Shown piece after piece: positions 34,079-46,236 of a stretch of 64,000 bases of DNA (its first letter is position 1; each line of letters starts with the position of its first letter). Source of the DNA: Paraphysomonas bandaiensis (Eukaryota > Chrysophyceae); the NCBI GenBank assembly GCA_965644295.1, contig CBFFRP010000598.1, positions 22,403 through 86,402 of the forward strand, in the 5' to 3' direction. Position numbers and translations under genes: made by a program. The notes below the pieces were generated by a model. That model had not been told where the DNA came from and ran no database searches. It saw nothing but the letters and a program-made list of their open reading frames with translations.

Positions 34079-37067
34079 CTACAATTGAGCTGGACTTGAC
34101 ATTGTATCATCCTCGTCAATATCCTCCAAGGGTTCCATATCTCTATCGTGTTCCCCAGCAGGTCGATCTAAAGATTTTCGCAACGACCTCATACCACTGG
34201 TCACTTGTACTTCTGACATCTCATGAAGGCGAGTCGAAATTGCCTCTTGATGAAGAGCTCGATTGGCCAGAAGCTCCAGGCGTTGCTTCAATGTGTCAAT
34301 TTCAGCCTCAATTCTTGCCATTTCAGCGACGGCAGTCACTGTCCTATTCATGCTACCAGTTGGCTCACGATTCGTGGATGAGGTGACTTCTGCAGTGTTT
34401 TGAGAGACAGTTGATGGATGCACATACAATTTTCTCCAAGAAAAGCTGACAAATAAAATAAGGGTGAAATATGTACCACAGAGCACAACTTACGATACTG
34501 GCTTTCGAACCTCGACTAACTTGAACGTTTTGTCCAAGTCGTACCCCTGCAACACAGTCCAATAAACAACCACTACCACATGCAGATAGCAGTGCAAAAT
34601 ACCTACCTGGAGAAGCTTCGTAAACACAGAAAAATAGAGAACCACTATAGTCCTCGTTGCACCAAATACAACTAACAAACCAAGTAAAAACCTCGACTCG
34701 AAAGGCTTCATGTTTACTAATAAATAGAGTGGCACCCCAACCAAGCAGCAGAGTATTATGCCAAATATTGCTGCAATACACATTCAAGGAATAAAACTAA
34801 TTATATATGCAGATCATACCATTTGCAACTTGCTTCGCATCACTAATTCCTGAAGGCAGATCACGAGTAAGGTAACACATGTAGACACCTCCGAACAATA
34901 TCAATGTCTCAAAAACCAAAAGAGCCACCGCAGAATCATGCATCATATACGGACACGTTTTGGCTCGCGTGCGCTCGAATTGGTTGTCGGTGAGCATTGT
35001 ATAATCATAATCTTCATGCCATACATGTGCTATATTAATCGACAGCAGGATTGTAGTAATGGCGAAAATAACTAAAACACATATCATTGTCTGAAGTAGA
35101 GAAACCTTTTTTCTCTGAAACCCCGAATTGAGAACCAAATAGATACGAAGGGTTTTGACTAGAAGAGGGCTAAAAATGAATATAAAAGACAGATGACACA
35201 TAACATTAAGAGATATACACACTGGTCCAGATGCTTCCAGAGACGCTAGAATAGCTGTAACTGAGGCACAAACACCTCCCAGCAATATCACATACACTAA
35301 TTCTGGTTGCAAGATCCGAATCATCCTCGTTTGTTCGTAATATACCATCGTAGCAAACGAAATCGACACAGCAACTATGCATAACACTGACGCTACCCAC
35401 AGCAGCGCTGCCATGCCGATTTCTAAACTAACTGTGGTGACGTGAGGGCGATCAAATGGGTATGTATTGTCTTTCGTGTCAAATATGAAGTCTGAACATG
35501 CACAAGAGATATGGGTGGGGTACATTTGGGTTTCACACATGGCGGCCACCACAGGATTATCAATGCAGGGTTCATACACAAGCGATGATGAGTCCAAAGT
35601 ACCCGTGTATATCAGGCCTTTTGCTGAAGCCGACATGTTACCTTTAGATGATTGCAAAAACAGCTCAGGATCAAAGGTAAACATTCCATACGCGATATTA
35701 CTCATCCTGTCGTTGCTAGTACGCAAAAGAAACGGCGAACGTTGGAATACGCCAGTTACCCCTGCATTGATAACTTGATCCAGGGCCGTCTGCATGTTAA
35801 AGAAATTGATTTCCGATTGGTGTGAATAGTTCCCATGAAGAAGGGAATTGACACCTTTAGCAAGAAGAATCGTCGCATCATACGCATACATTGCAGCGGC
35901 ATCAATATCAGATCCATCAGTGGCAAATTCAGTGAAGTTCAACCCCGCGCAGATCGTTGTATTATCGGCTGTGTACTGGTGGAGGAAATTACCGTCATCA
36001 TCTGTTGTGGAGTCACAAACTCCTCCGGAACCCACTGTGGGTGTTTGTTGCCTCCACCGTGATATGAAACTCGTTGCCTCCGGGTCAGATTTTCGCACCA
36101 TTTCACGCACAGCTGTAAAACCTTTCATGACACCCGCTATATCTTCCAGTGACATCTCTCCGTCGTCGAGGTTCTGCCATACCTCAGGAGAAGTGGCAGA
36201 CTCAGCAGCCACAATATGAGTCCCTTCTCCAAACATCTTTAACTTCCAGCCGGCCTTTAAAATAGCAGCCGTTTGAGCCGCATCCCGGATAAACAGTGCA
36301 TATATATTTGCTCCCGTAGCTTTTACTTCTTTCATCATGGCTTCGTAGTCTCTGGAATTGTAGTCTGTGTGAACCCAGTATCCACTTGCACCAATATATT
36401 GGGCACCAGCAATGTACCGAAGCTGTACGTGATATCCCCACACATTATACGAATGGATAATGGCAACTCTTTCCCAGCCATAAGTTTTGTATATGAAAGA
36501 CGCTAACAAAAACGCTTGAAGGCCAGCTGAAGGGTTGGTGCGGACGAAATTTGGGTACGTTTCAACAAGAGAGAAGTCATCGTCATCGCCTTGATAAGCG
36601 ATTTGAAGTGCCCCTTGTTCAGCAAATATTTTTACAGATCCTGAATTTGTACGTTAGCGGTTAAAATATCAAACAAATCACATGGTACCAGCAATTCCAG
36701 TATTACTGTCGGGGCCGATATTAGCACGAACTCCCAACCCACCAAAAGAGGAACCTAACGTACGTGTAGCCACTGTGGCACTAGAAAAGCTGTATCCATG
36801 AGGAGAATATGCCATTCTCAGTTCAGTGGTGGGAAGTAAATCATCATACATGCCGTCAGTTTTATTATTGACTTCTCTGAATGCCATTAATATCGCCTCT
36901 TTGCACTGAACGCCGACGCGACTCACCCCACCAGCGCTGTCCTGCAGGTTAAACATGGCTCCGATATTGACCTCAGTGAGCGTCGAGACACAACACACAC
37001 ACATATGAAAGATTGCTAAGAGCCGCTTAACAAGCGAGGGGTTCATACTGACGGATGCGTTATACAC
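34079..37067 (-). CDS. Class C (GABA-B-like) G-protein-coupled receptor with C-terminal coiled coil
   Basis: Exons 37067-36689, 36640-34820, 34770-34607, 34546-34494 and 34445-34079 join in phase to 927 aa. A signal peptide (LVKRLLAIFHMCVCCVSTLT) precedes a periplasmic-binding-type ligand domain: VNIGAMFNL, CKEAILMAFREVNNKTDGM, TYPNFVRTNPSAGLQAF, YGWERVAIIHSYNVWGY, YALFIRDAAQTAAILKAGW and AYDATILLAKGVNSLL. N-glycosylation sites are present. Seven membrane helices follow, from MAALLWVASVLCIVAVSISF to FLLGLLVVFGATRTIVVLYF, with RKKVSLLQTMICVLVIF between and YLVLNSGF before it. The cytoplasmic tail holds a heptad region (MARIEAEIDTLKQRLELLAN) and an acidic end. In animals such tails mediate GABA-B dimerisation. 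The ligand here is unknown. Confidence 0.92.
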
Positions 37068-38436
37068 AGCAGATAGGAGATATACAGATAGATGATCAGG
37101 AGTGGACAGGTCTCGTAGCAGTGTCTGTCATTAGCAGGGTCCACACACTCTACTGAGGGTTCTTAATGCGAAACTAGTATGTGTATACATACAGAACACA
37201 TGCATGGAGGAAGTTATACACACTGTAGTGGCGATATGTACGAAGTGGATATGTAGAAACATGTTAAATTTTCGACAACTGGATGCGGGAAATAAAGGGG
37301 ATCTGTACTGTAGTTCACGAGAAGCCGGTTTTCAAGACAAAAACAGATGTTTTTTGGTAGAAACCCCTTGTTTCCGTAGCGAAGATATACAGTAGAGTAC
37401 AGTCCTCATGTGAACAGGGCAGTTTGCTTAAGATCTTCTCACATCTGCTCTGATATCACCCGACGCATAGTTCAATGCATACCTCCGGTCTATCTAAGAT
37501 CATTAGGAAGTGCACTTCATTGATATCTAGAGGCAATACACAGAGCTCGGAGAGGTGATGAGGCAGTATACAATCTTCGAGTTTTGATAGTGGACAATGC
37601 AGCTAACCGTTAGATGGATGAATTTCGATGTCTCGGTGCTGCTAACGACAGAGGCAACATTGAAGTAGTGATTGCAGCGTGATATGTAGGGGGCTTAGAT
37701 TATATTGTGTACGTATATATTCCATTTTAATTTCAGACACTGAGAAATGTGAAGTAGAAATTGGGGTGGCTGTATGGAGCACATTTTATTTGATTGGTGA
37801 AGGTCTGAGTCAAATGATAACCTCAGGCAACTCTTATGTGTATGTAAAACGCGCTGGGAAACAACATTTGAGAGTTTAAAGTATACTGTACGCATTTTCC
37901 TAATGTATAGTTGTTTTTGCTCCTCTTGCCATACTTCAAAAAGCAAGTCCTCATATTTTATATTATTAATTTTGACAACGTAAAAAGTGTATAAATAGCT
38001 TCGGTCTCATTTACTACTCGGCCGTATTCTTCAGAAATTTCAGATATTCTTGATCAAAAGTCAGGTACAATGTGTTCGACATTGTTGTTTGTTGTCTAGC
38101 TGCATGATAGATATCGTTAGTGTTATATGCAGTTTATGTCCTGCTTGACTGAAAGCCGCTGCGTTTTGTTTTACAGTTTCTGCTTTGAAGGCTTAAAATT
38201 ATTTTCATTACAATTTCCCCTCTTGAGGACATGATAGTTACACAGGTAATGGTCAGGTTGTACGTGTGTCGTTGGGTCATATACATCATAGCTACAAAGG
38301 TGTGTAAGTAGACTTAATGCTACGAATAGGTGCCTAATTCAATAACTTAAACTATACTTAAGAATATATTACATTTTATAGAGTAAACCAAAATGTATAA
38401 AAGCTATTGGGTTTCTTGTAACCGGAGAGAGTGCAC
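37068..38436. other. Intergenic
   Basis: About 1.4 kb between the GPCR promoter side and the 3' end of the four-span gene. A fragment near 37616-37678 (MDEFRCLGAANDRGN) is vaguely ankyrin-like and a 66-codon frame follows at 37679, but I could not build a gene. Confidence 0.35.
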
Positions 38437-38979
38437 CTAGAGCGCTTCATCGACAGAATTCGTAGACTGTCCCGCATCTAAATTTATAGTTGTCAAAACA
38501 TGAAGAAGCTTACGCACGTAGTACATCGCAGATCCTTCCAAACCTAAAAATACAACTGATATAACCAGTGTGATGGCCGCATGGGTGATGCCGTCGGCAA
38601 GAACCAATATAGCGCCCACTACATGTAAAAATTCCAAAAATATTACCAGAGCCAATATACAGCAATATGCCCCTAAATATGTCATTCCTGAACATAGTTC
38701 TTCATTTTTCTTCCGTACACCTTCATAGCAGAGATACAACAAGGACGCACTGAACACAAGATCGACCAATCTTACGGCAGCAATTGCCCCTCCTCCGTGC
38801 ACCATGATTAAAGAGAACGCAATGATTGTCAATGTCACTTGACAAGCACATAAAAGCAATGCGATTCTCAAAATCTTCTTAGATATTTTGTTAACTTCTG
38901 CATTGCGATAACCAGACGTTACTGAGAGGCTCGTGCCCGGAATCAAAGATATATACTCTTCGCTGTCTGGTACAGACAT
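38437..38979 (-). CDS. Four-span membrane protein, hypothetical
   Basis: Single exon, 180 aa from MSVPDSEEYISLIPGTS; a further 39 upstream codons are open but Cys/His-rich and unlike coding sequence, so I chose the internal ATG. Four hydrophobic segments: ILRIALLLCACQVTLTIIAF, AAVRLVDLVFSASLLYLCYE, YLGAYCCILALVIFLEFLHV and AAITLVISVVFLGLEGSAMY. Both termini are polar and probably cytoplasmic. It faces the ankyrin gene across a short divergent promoter. No family is recognised; small protist tetraspan proteins of this size are common. Confidence 0.55.
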   Translation of the reverse strand: MSVPDSEEYISLIPGTSLSVTSGYRNAEVNKISKKILRIALLLCACQVTLTIIAFSLIMVHGGGAIAAVRLVDLVFSASLLYLCYEGVRKKNEELCSGMTYLGAYCCILALVIFLEFLHVVGAILVLADGITHAAITLVISVVFLGLEGSAMYYVRKLLHVLTTINLDAGQSTNSVDEAL

Positions 38980-39442
38980 GTTAGTGCTACACTGTACCAC
39001 AAGTTGTATGTAGATCTCAAAACAGCACTGCACTCTCGTCGATATTATGATGTGAAAGAAGGTCAGCGCGCAGTGGTGCATACAGCAGGCAGACATGTGC
39101 AGCAGTATTCAGATCTATGTGTACAGCGTATCTTCCCTGTACTACACTACCGTACTGCTGCACACATACGATAGTACAGTGGAGTACTGCACTACGAGTG
39201 TCCATTGCATTGTACTCCGCATCAACCAGCACGTACAGCAGTGTGGTGGAGATACTGTAGATACGGAGAGCAGACTTGTGTAGCTATATATACAAAGACG
39301 CGAGCAGGCACAGCACTGTATATGGAGCAAGTTCTCATACTATAAGCTTTATGAGACGGGATAGGGGGAGATTTCCACTGCAGATATTGATCTGCCGCTA
39401 GAGGAGTGTTCAGGTCATCCAGATAGTCACTGAAGTGTTTGC
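38980..39442. promoter_or_regulatory. Divergent promoter region with several decamer-like sites
   Basis: 463 bp between two head-to-head genes. It holds TACAGCAGTG at 39234-39243, and the one-base variant TGCAGCAGTA at 39098-39107 (+) and 39153-39162 (-). TACAGCAGGC also occurs at 39081-39090. This is the densest cluster of the motif in the window. Confidence 0.45.
39234..39243 (+). promoter_or_regulatory. TACAGCAGTG decamer
   Basis: Exact TACAGCAGTR match about 200 bp upstream of the ankyrin-protein start codon. Confidence 0.35.
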
Positions 39443-42400
39443 GTGCCAATGAAGTCGCGTTACTTGGACGTATGGCCAGATAAACGCCGTAAAAATGAAA
39501 CAACAGAAAGTTCTTCGCGTTCTATGCTTCTAGAGCGCTTAGTTCTCAATAATGACGATGACAGTCGTGAAGAAAATGAGACAGAGTCGTTATTGTTAGC
39601 ATACGCTAGTCTTCGAACTGAAGACATCGAACTTCTCAGTGAAATACTTCATTCGCGTGGAATCACGGAGCATATTGATGATTACATATCTGATACTGGC
39701 TGTACACTACTGCACATTGCTTCCAAGAATGGATTCTATGCAAGTATAGACATGTTATTAAAGAGTTCGGCCGATCCACTAGTTATGGAAACAAAAGGGG
39801 GTAATATACCTCTACATTTAGCAGCTATTGGGGGTCACGCTCAATCATTGAAACTGCTACTCACATGTAGCAATCCGAATATGAAAAATATGTCGTCTGG
39901 TAAGGTTGCTCTTCACTATGCTGCAGAGTACGGCTACGAGGAATGTGTTTGCGAACTTCTGCGTAACAATAGCAGCAACCCATTGAATATCAATGCACAA
40001 GATGATCATGGGCATACTGCTCTTCACCTGGCATGTATTGATGGTAGCTTGGCTGTAGTAAAGCTTCTACTCAACGCTGGTGTAGATGCATCTCTCAAGG
40101 ATTGCGATGGCCGGACTGCAATGGATATCGCATCATCGATGCCAGCCAGAGATGATATTGTACGAGAGCTTGCAATTTCCACGGAAGTTGTTAAACCTTC
40201 TCTTTTTGACGGATTAGCTGTGAAGGCAAGTATGAATAAGGAATCTTTGTTTGAAGGCCTCACCGTACAAACATTTCCCGTTCAACGGCAATCGGTTAGT
40301 TTGCCGTCAAGCGACTCCCCGCGGTCCAGGGCTACAAGCCACAGTGCTCCACCCGGGAGATGGGTAGTGATACAATCCGGAAAATTTTTACTCGATCGGC
40401 GAAACAAGCAAGTTATTGTACATAGAGACAGGTTAGTATAGAATTGTTGAGGTGTGCAACTCCTTTGCTGCGGAGTGGTTTTTGTACTATGCTTGGTTTT
40501 TATAATGTTGTAGTAGGACTTAGAGTTGGCTGTGCTATATTTTTATTTGTAGCTCAGTCGCTAAGATGTCTATTGTTATTATGCATTTATTTATATGCAT
40601 AGCACCGTCTTACAGTGCTGCATTGAGTTATTTTACCCGTATATCTCACCTCGAATCTGTGTAGGAACTCTGCGGTGAGATGGGGACACCATTGGAGGTG
40701 GAACCAAGCCGACGAGAAAATAAGCCAAGACATAACAGCTACAGATAAGATTCTCAGTCCATCAAAACTAGTCCGGAAGCTTAGCCTCATTTCGGACAAG
40801 GTGTCTGATAAACTCAATAGTTTGACTCTGCTCAAGCGGAAATCTGTCTGCGAGGAATCTTCAGACCACGCACTACCAGTAACATCCACCGACGACTTAT
40901 CAGACCTATATGTTGCAGAGATCGATGCATCGGCGTGGGACGGGTTCATAAAGACTTTTTCTTTCTTCCTTATGGAAATGGCAGGTGAAGACCCTCTGCT
41001 GGATGAGTATATATCTAAGCATATCAGCTCCGCCCCAAAGAAAAATTCCCGACGCCCTAGTTTTGAGGGTAATAATATGAGATTTTTCCATGGGTCAGTA
41101 AGTAAACCGACTGAGGAAAGTCTTTTGAAAAAAGATATAGAGTGTTTAAGGGACGAGGTAAGAAACTGTTCAAACAATACATGTGTCTGTCAAGCGCTCC
41201 AGTTTGTGTGGATACGCGATGTCTGTATGCTGTGCACAACGCATTGTATAATAGAAGAAAGCAAATGCACCGTAATGCCCATTACCTGATATATGTTTTC
41301 ATTAATCAGATCGAGGCCATTGAAGCAGCAATTGAGTGTGCCAATAATGAACTTAGTCTTTTGAAATCGGACCCAGTTAGTTATAAAAAACGGGTCCTCG
41401 CATCTCTGCCGACCGTATCGAAATCAAGTAAAGCTCTTGGTCGACAACACACCGAATCTCGGCCCCCACTTGATGCAAATGAATTTTCCCTTATGTTGGA
41501 AGGAAATACACCTTTAGCGAAGGATGTTCAAAGGAATACTGATGATTGTTCGGTTTCTAGAAGTGCATCACTGAAGCTTTTTGCACCTTTGGATGCAAAT
41601 GAATTCTCCTCAATGCTTGAGTCAGGAGGTAGTAGAAATTCCACTGGTGACATCAGTGAACCACCGATCTCTGCTAAGTCCACTGGAGAAAAAATATTAA
41701 TTGCACATAGCCGTGATGCTTCAAAAGCGAATGACACACAGCAAGATGGTCGTATTGATAAAGGCGTTGAAGAGCTTAGAGATAAATGTGCTGAAAATGA
41801 AGGTTGTAAGTGTTCTTTTGAGCCTAGAGACTGTAGTTCAGTAGCAAATATAGAACTGATTCAGCCACAGCAAAATGAAGCCGGGTATATTCCTGAATCG
41901 CAAGCAGGGGTGTCCAACCAACACCTTTCTTCTGGAAATTATGCTGAATCTGAGAAAGGCATTGGTAATTCTTTCATTATAGATACTAGTGACACTAACA
42001 GGGGAGATGCGGATGATACAGCAAAATGCGTTGAGATTGAGAGTGAAGTTGGTGAAATTGACGTATCTACTCACTCATCTGCTTTAGCCGATGGTGAAGA
42101 TGTCATGGATCCGTCATCCAGCTTAATAGATAAGGAGTGTACATGTCATTCTGCCCCACTAAGTGTCACTACAGTTTCGGAATTGATGGACTCTAGTTTT
42201 GATGTGAATTCAACTGGTGTAGGACAGAGTGAAAGTCTATCTAATGAGGACGCTGCGAATTATTCAGTCCCTGAGAGCAGTGATCACCCGATAAGTCGCA
42301 ACAGTGATGGTAGCTGTAGTGATATGTGTGAAATATATGTGCACAGCATTCAGAATGTCGAAGAAGTCGCTGCCTCCAAGGTGGAGAGAGAGATAACTGT

Positions 42401-42485
42401 TCTTAGTGTGGGAGAAGATTCTGACAAATTTAAAGCTGATAATGAAAGTGTTGTCACTTTGACCGAGCCTTCGACTGAAACTTGA
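39443..42485 (+). CDS. Ankyrin-repeat protein with long disordered tail
   Basis: Exons 39443-40431, 40665-41157 and 41310-42485 join in phase to 885 aa. Residues about 85-240 form four to five ankyrin repeats (TLLHIASKNGFYASIDMLL, IPLHLAAIGGHAQSLKLLL, VALHYAAEYGYEECVCELL, TALHLACIDGSLAVVKLLL, GRTAMDIASS). Two short copies of a LFDGLAV/LFEGLTV motif follow. Exon 2 contains WDGFIKTFSFFLMEMAGEDP, a short conserved-looking helical piece. Exon 3 opens with a coiled-coil-like stretch (IEAIEAAIECANNELSLL) and then a Ser/Glu/Asp-rich tail of about 360 aa with a repeated PLDANEFSxMLE motif. Ankyrin arrays bind partner proteins; nothing enzymatic is seen, so a scaffold role is inferred. Confidence 0.8.
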
Positions 42486-42852
42486 TTTAAAACATCCGCT
42501 GTCCACTGATGTCTGAAAGGTGCTAAAAATATCATCAAAGAGGGCGGGTGAATGAAGACAGAAATAGGATATCGCCAACCAAGCAAACAGCCAACAATGG
42601 TTGTATGATCTTTGCTATGGACGGAAAATAGTGTAGAATTTTTTGTGGGATTTCGTTATTTACTTTCTCTTCATGTTACGTGCATAGATGTTGATTCCCC
42701 AGCCAATAATCTTCTCATGTAAAGTACACTTAAATTTATTTCCATTCTTGCGGAGACACTCTACGTGTGAGGCTATCTACACATCAGCTAGTAGTGCATA
42801 TAGTGAATGTCTTGTTTAAGAGTCAGTGCTTAACTCTGATATCTGATATCCT

Positions 42853-43220
42853 TCTATTTAACGCTCGAAACCACTTTTGCTTTAACTCTCACTCAAAGCA
42901 AACGCAGTGAGCAAGCAGAATGTTGATATACCTGACATCTGCTGACCACTTCAAGATTTTTGAGTCCTTCAGGTTAGCACCCGGATGCTTGACTTCAGTC
43001 ATAGACAGCCCAATACACCGGATGCCCTTGAGGAGGGCTTATTCCCGGAGGCCTGTTTATTCGTCAAGGCCCAAAGACTAATAAGTGTCCCTTGTGCCAC
43101 ACAAGCATTTGGCTATGAGAGGGCAGAACGGTATCTGCCTACTATATATAACAAGTGGCTCACGTTAGTATATCCGGTACTTATCCCTCAGAACACCACG
43201 TAGAGGTCCGACTTTGTTGA
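42853..43220. mobile_element. Truncated copy of the long-TIR element (left half)
   Basis: Matches 32131-32500 in the same orientation over about 340 bp with small indels: CACTCAAAGCAAACGCAGTG, CTGACATCTGCTGACCACTT, GAGGCCTGTTTATTCGTCAA and CCGACTTTGTTGAG recur in order. The left edge TATTTAACGCTCGA resembles the TATTTAACGCTACGA terminus at 9187-9240. The right arm is missing. Confidence 0.7.
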
Positions 43221-43320
43221 GAGGGATCCTACGTCTGATGTAAAAGATCATAATGTGCAACCTATCGTTACAACTAGGACTTCAAAACAGCTTTAAGTAT
43301 ATTACTGGAGAGTTCAAATG

Positions 43321-43506
43321 TCACATCTGATGCTGAAGGTAATTTGGAGCAATGACATCCAGTCCTTTCCGGGTTTTTGGGTCACGTGGTTTCATACACA
43401 CAGTATTCGAGTCAGGTGCACAAAGAGGGGTTAAATGTGGTGTATAGTATATAAATGTGATGATTACGCCAGCGACAACAAGAAGTCTCGTGCGACTAAT
43501 CATCAC
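43321..43506 (-). CDS. Possible small membrane-anchored or secreted protein
   Basis: 61 aa. An N-terminal hydrophobic segment (RLLVVAGVIITFIYYTP) is followed by a short polar tail with two Cys and PRDPKTRKGLD. It has the shape of a small single-span protein, but no family is recognised and the frame lies beside a repeat. Chance is a real alternative. Confidence 0.25.
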   Translation of the reverse strand: MMISRTRLLVVAGVIITFIYYTPHLTPLCAPDSNTVCMKPRDPKTRKGLDVIAPNYLQHQM

Positions 43507-45433
43507 ATCTATGTTCGAATTTCAGTATCTCAGCATTCTTCTGTGGGAGGGGTACATTATTATTATTTGTGTAGTAGCTATATATTTAAATTTCTGGATT
43601 TATTGGTTTGAGTTATAATCTACTATTAAAATTGTCATTCCCTAAGTTTATTGTTTTCTTAATAATATGTTAATACTAGTTTCTGTATACAACTGTTCTC
43701 ATGTAATAATCAGACTTTCTTAATAATATGTAAATCAGGAGACACCTACTTCCTCCTGCAGCAAGCACAAGCTACAAATAGTTTCAAAAAATCAAGACAT
43801 ACATCCTTTTTCTGTGTGTGTGTAAATATTAGGTGTTCAACATACATCATGAGAATAAGATACAAGTTAACCTAGGCGTAGTATTGTCTTTTGCCCAAAT
43901 TTTAAAACTCGGGATTTTCGCCATCGTTTCAAAATATTGAGCGCGGGACGATATAGTCTTCTTATATATTACCAGTGTGGTTAAATATAACTATCTTGGT
44001 AAAAATGCTGCAATCATAATAACCACAACCACCACGTCAGTTTGTGATGCGTTTTGCAATAATAACTAATGTACTAGGTGTGAAGAGCATAATAATTATA
44101 TGTCTGTGAAGGCATTTATAAATTTTATGTTAGTTGCAGATCTAAATATAGTAAAGGTTACCTTTATACACGGTGCATTACATGTAGCACTACTTTAGCC
44201 AGTAATAATAATTGTACCCGGATATCATTCAGATCAAGCTGCTTTTTTCCATTTGATTTCTAAACGTTTTAAACGAGACCAAAGCACCCCTATCCTGGGA
44301 TTAATTGCAAGACAACACCACAATCGCACCCACGCAAAGGAGAGGGCATGTCGGAATCCTAACCCTCACCTTAGCAACACTTGTTGCATAACATCTCCTT
44401 TTTGTCCAAACAGCAAAATATGCAGTAAAATAGTTGTGTCAATAATCGTTGTGGGTGTGGTCAATTAGTTATTTGGCATGTTAATACTTTTGTGGGCTGA
44501 GGTTAAAAAGTGTATACTGACCCGTGTACTGTCACACGTTTATGATTAATGATGACAGAGTGATGCAAGCCTAACTCCTACCACAAAGGATACTAAGGGA
44601 ATAGCACAGCTGACATGTGTTGGAGTTCTTACATAAACATGATAGTGATTGTGAGTAGTTGTAGTTGTATAATGCTTCTTGTTGTCGTTGGCATCATCAT
44701 CACATTGATGTACATCACGTTTATCCCCTACTAGTGCAACTGTTTAGAATGTATGCAACTAACCCCTGTTGTGTGTATGCTACGAGCTACACAATCTTGA
44801 TAAACAAGATGTGACCCAAACCCTGAAAGGACAAAGGACTGGGTGCTAGTGCTCCTAATCACCTTTAGCATCAGATTTGGAGTATCAACTATCAACAATA
44901 TACTAATATTATTGAAGAATTTTTGTGAAGTCCTAGTTATGAATATAAAATCTCTTGCACTGACATCATTCTGATCTTTTACCTCAGAAGATAATCTGCT
45001 TTCAAGTATTGGGTCATGGCTCATCATTGTGTAATGTTGTGAAACCACATACAAATGACTGTCAATATCAGAATTAAGATAGAGGATAGTTTCTGTTCGA
45101 ACCGAATATTGACGTTGAATTGCTGTATTTGCCCGGTGCTAGTACGAGTGTTCTGTTGAACCTGATTGAGGAAAGAGCACTTTTTCGGAGTCAAAATGGG
45201 GATAACAGAAATAGAATAATTCCAAATATATTTAAGCCCCCTCGGAAATCACCCCGGTACCCTGACGCTTGACCCACTTGTTATTTTATTTCCAATTTAT
45301 AATAATCTCGTTATCATATAATGCTATCATGACTAGTTGTTTCGAAATTAACACTTTTCGTCAACAAATCAAGGGTATTGTGTGTCCGTACAGGGCCAAG
45401 TGTTGCAGAGTATACACAAAAAATTACATTTAG

Positions 45434-46209
45434 TTATGAACACTCCTCGTTATCTTGCGTGTGAGATATCTGAGAAGCGTGAGGAATCGTAGGACTATAC
45501 AAAACGCCATGGATTTTCCATTTTGACGTTAATTCAGTTGGGTAGAAACTACATTTCAATAGAGCACAGTTGTCTAACAAAGAATCCATATCCAGCATAC
45601 GTTTGAAAAATCTAGAATGACCTACTACAATTAAACGAGTTTCAGACCGACTATTCAGCCACTGCTCAAATATACTTATTCGCTCGTCTAGCCTTCTTCT
45701 GGCAAACATTAGCTCAATCGGACTAATTTCAGTTAGACAATCCAAGACAGTGTATTCTTTCTGCGTCGAGCCCAAAGGGAACATTCCGTAACACGTATCT
45801 CGTGCACGCTGCAGGGGAGAATGACATATGAGCTCAGGATCAAAGTTCTCAACGAACTTGTCTTTCATCAATTGTTGCGACACGAGATCTATTTGGTCTC
45901 TTCCGGCTGCAGATACAGGCGCATCTACAGGGGCATATCCCGTCACACGAACCACACACACGAGTCATCAGCACTACCTGTATGCATAGGAATCAATTGT
46001 AGTGTCTTCCAGAGCTGTGACGAGGAGGGCAATTGAAATCTCTGTATACGCGACAGACCCTCTCGAGCAGCTGCCACCTTGACATTCTCCTCCGACTCCG
46101 CATGACGAACTAACACCACAGTCTTAGGGCCCATACGACCACCAGATGCTTGCGGTGACATGCCAATAACCAAAAGTAAGAGAAGGCACAGCGCTCTGTG
46201 TATCATCAA
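45434..46209 (-). CDS. Secreted histidine-phosphatase (phosphoglycerate-mutase-like) protein
   Basis: Exons 46209-45978 and 45924-45434 join in phase to 240 aa. A signal peptide (ALCLLLLLVIGMSPQASG) is followed by VVLVRHAESEEN, the RHG-type catalytic motif with Ala replacing Gly. Then come DAPVSAAGRDQIDLVSQQL, CHSPLQRARDTC (conserved second Arg region), an acidic LTEISPIE block and VVGHSRFF carrying the second catalytic His. Enzymes of this superfamily use a phospho-histidine intermediate; mutase versus phosphatase activity and substrate are not evident. The start codon lies only 27 bp from a 1.1-kb CATA microsatellite. Confidence 0.85.
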
Positions 46210-46236
46210 TCTGGTTTACCCAACTATCCCAACCTC

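Larger units (their letters stand above)
42486..45433. other. Repeat-bearing intergenic region
   Basis: Nearly 3 kb. It holds a truncated long-TIR element copy (42853-43220) and one possible small gene (43321-43506). Two other frames (44253-44468 + and 44731-45054 -) show no recognisable features. Confidence 0.4.

Noticed and set aside
37679-37879. 66-codon frame with a possible ankyrin-like fragment just upstream
   Set aside because: Pieces could not be joined in phase and the ankyrin resemblance is limited to a few residues.
42985-43203. 72-codon plus-strand frame
   Set aside because: It lies entirely inside the truncated long-TIR element and its text is not conserved as protein in the other copy.
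44731-45054. 107-codon minus-strand frame
   Set aside because: Composition is weakly protein-like but no motif, splice continuation or neighbour supports it.
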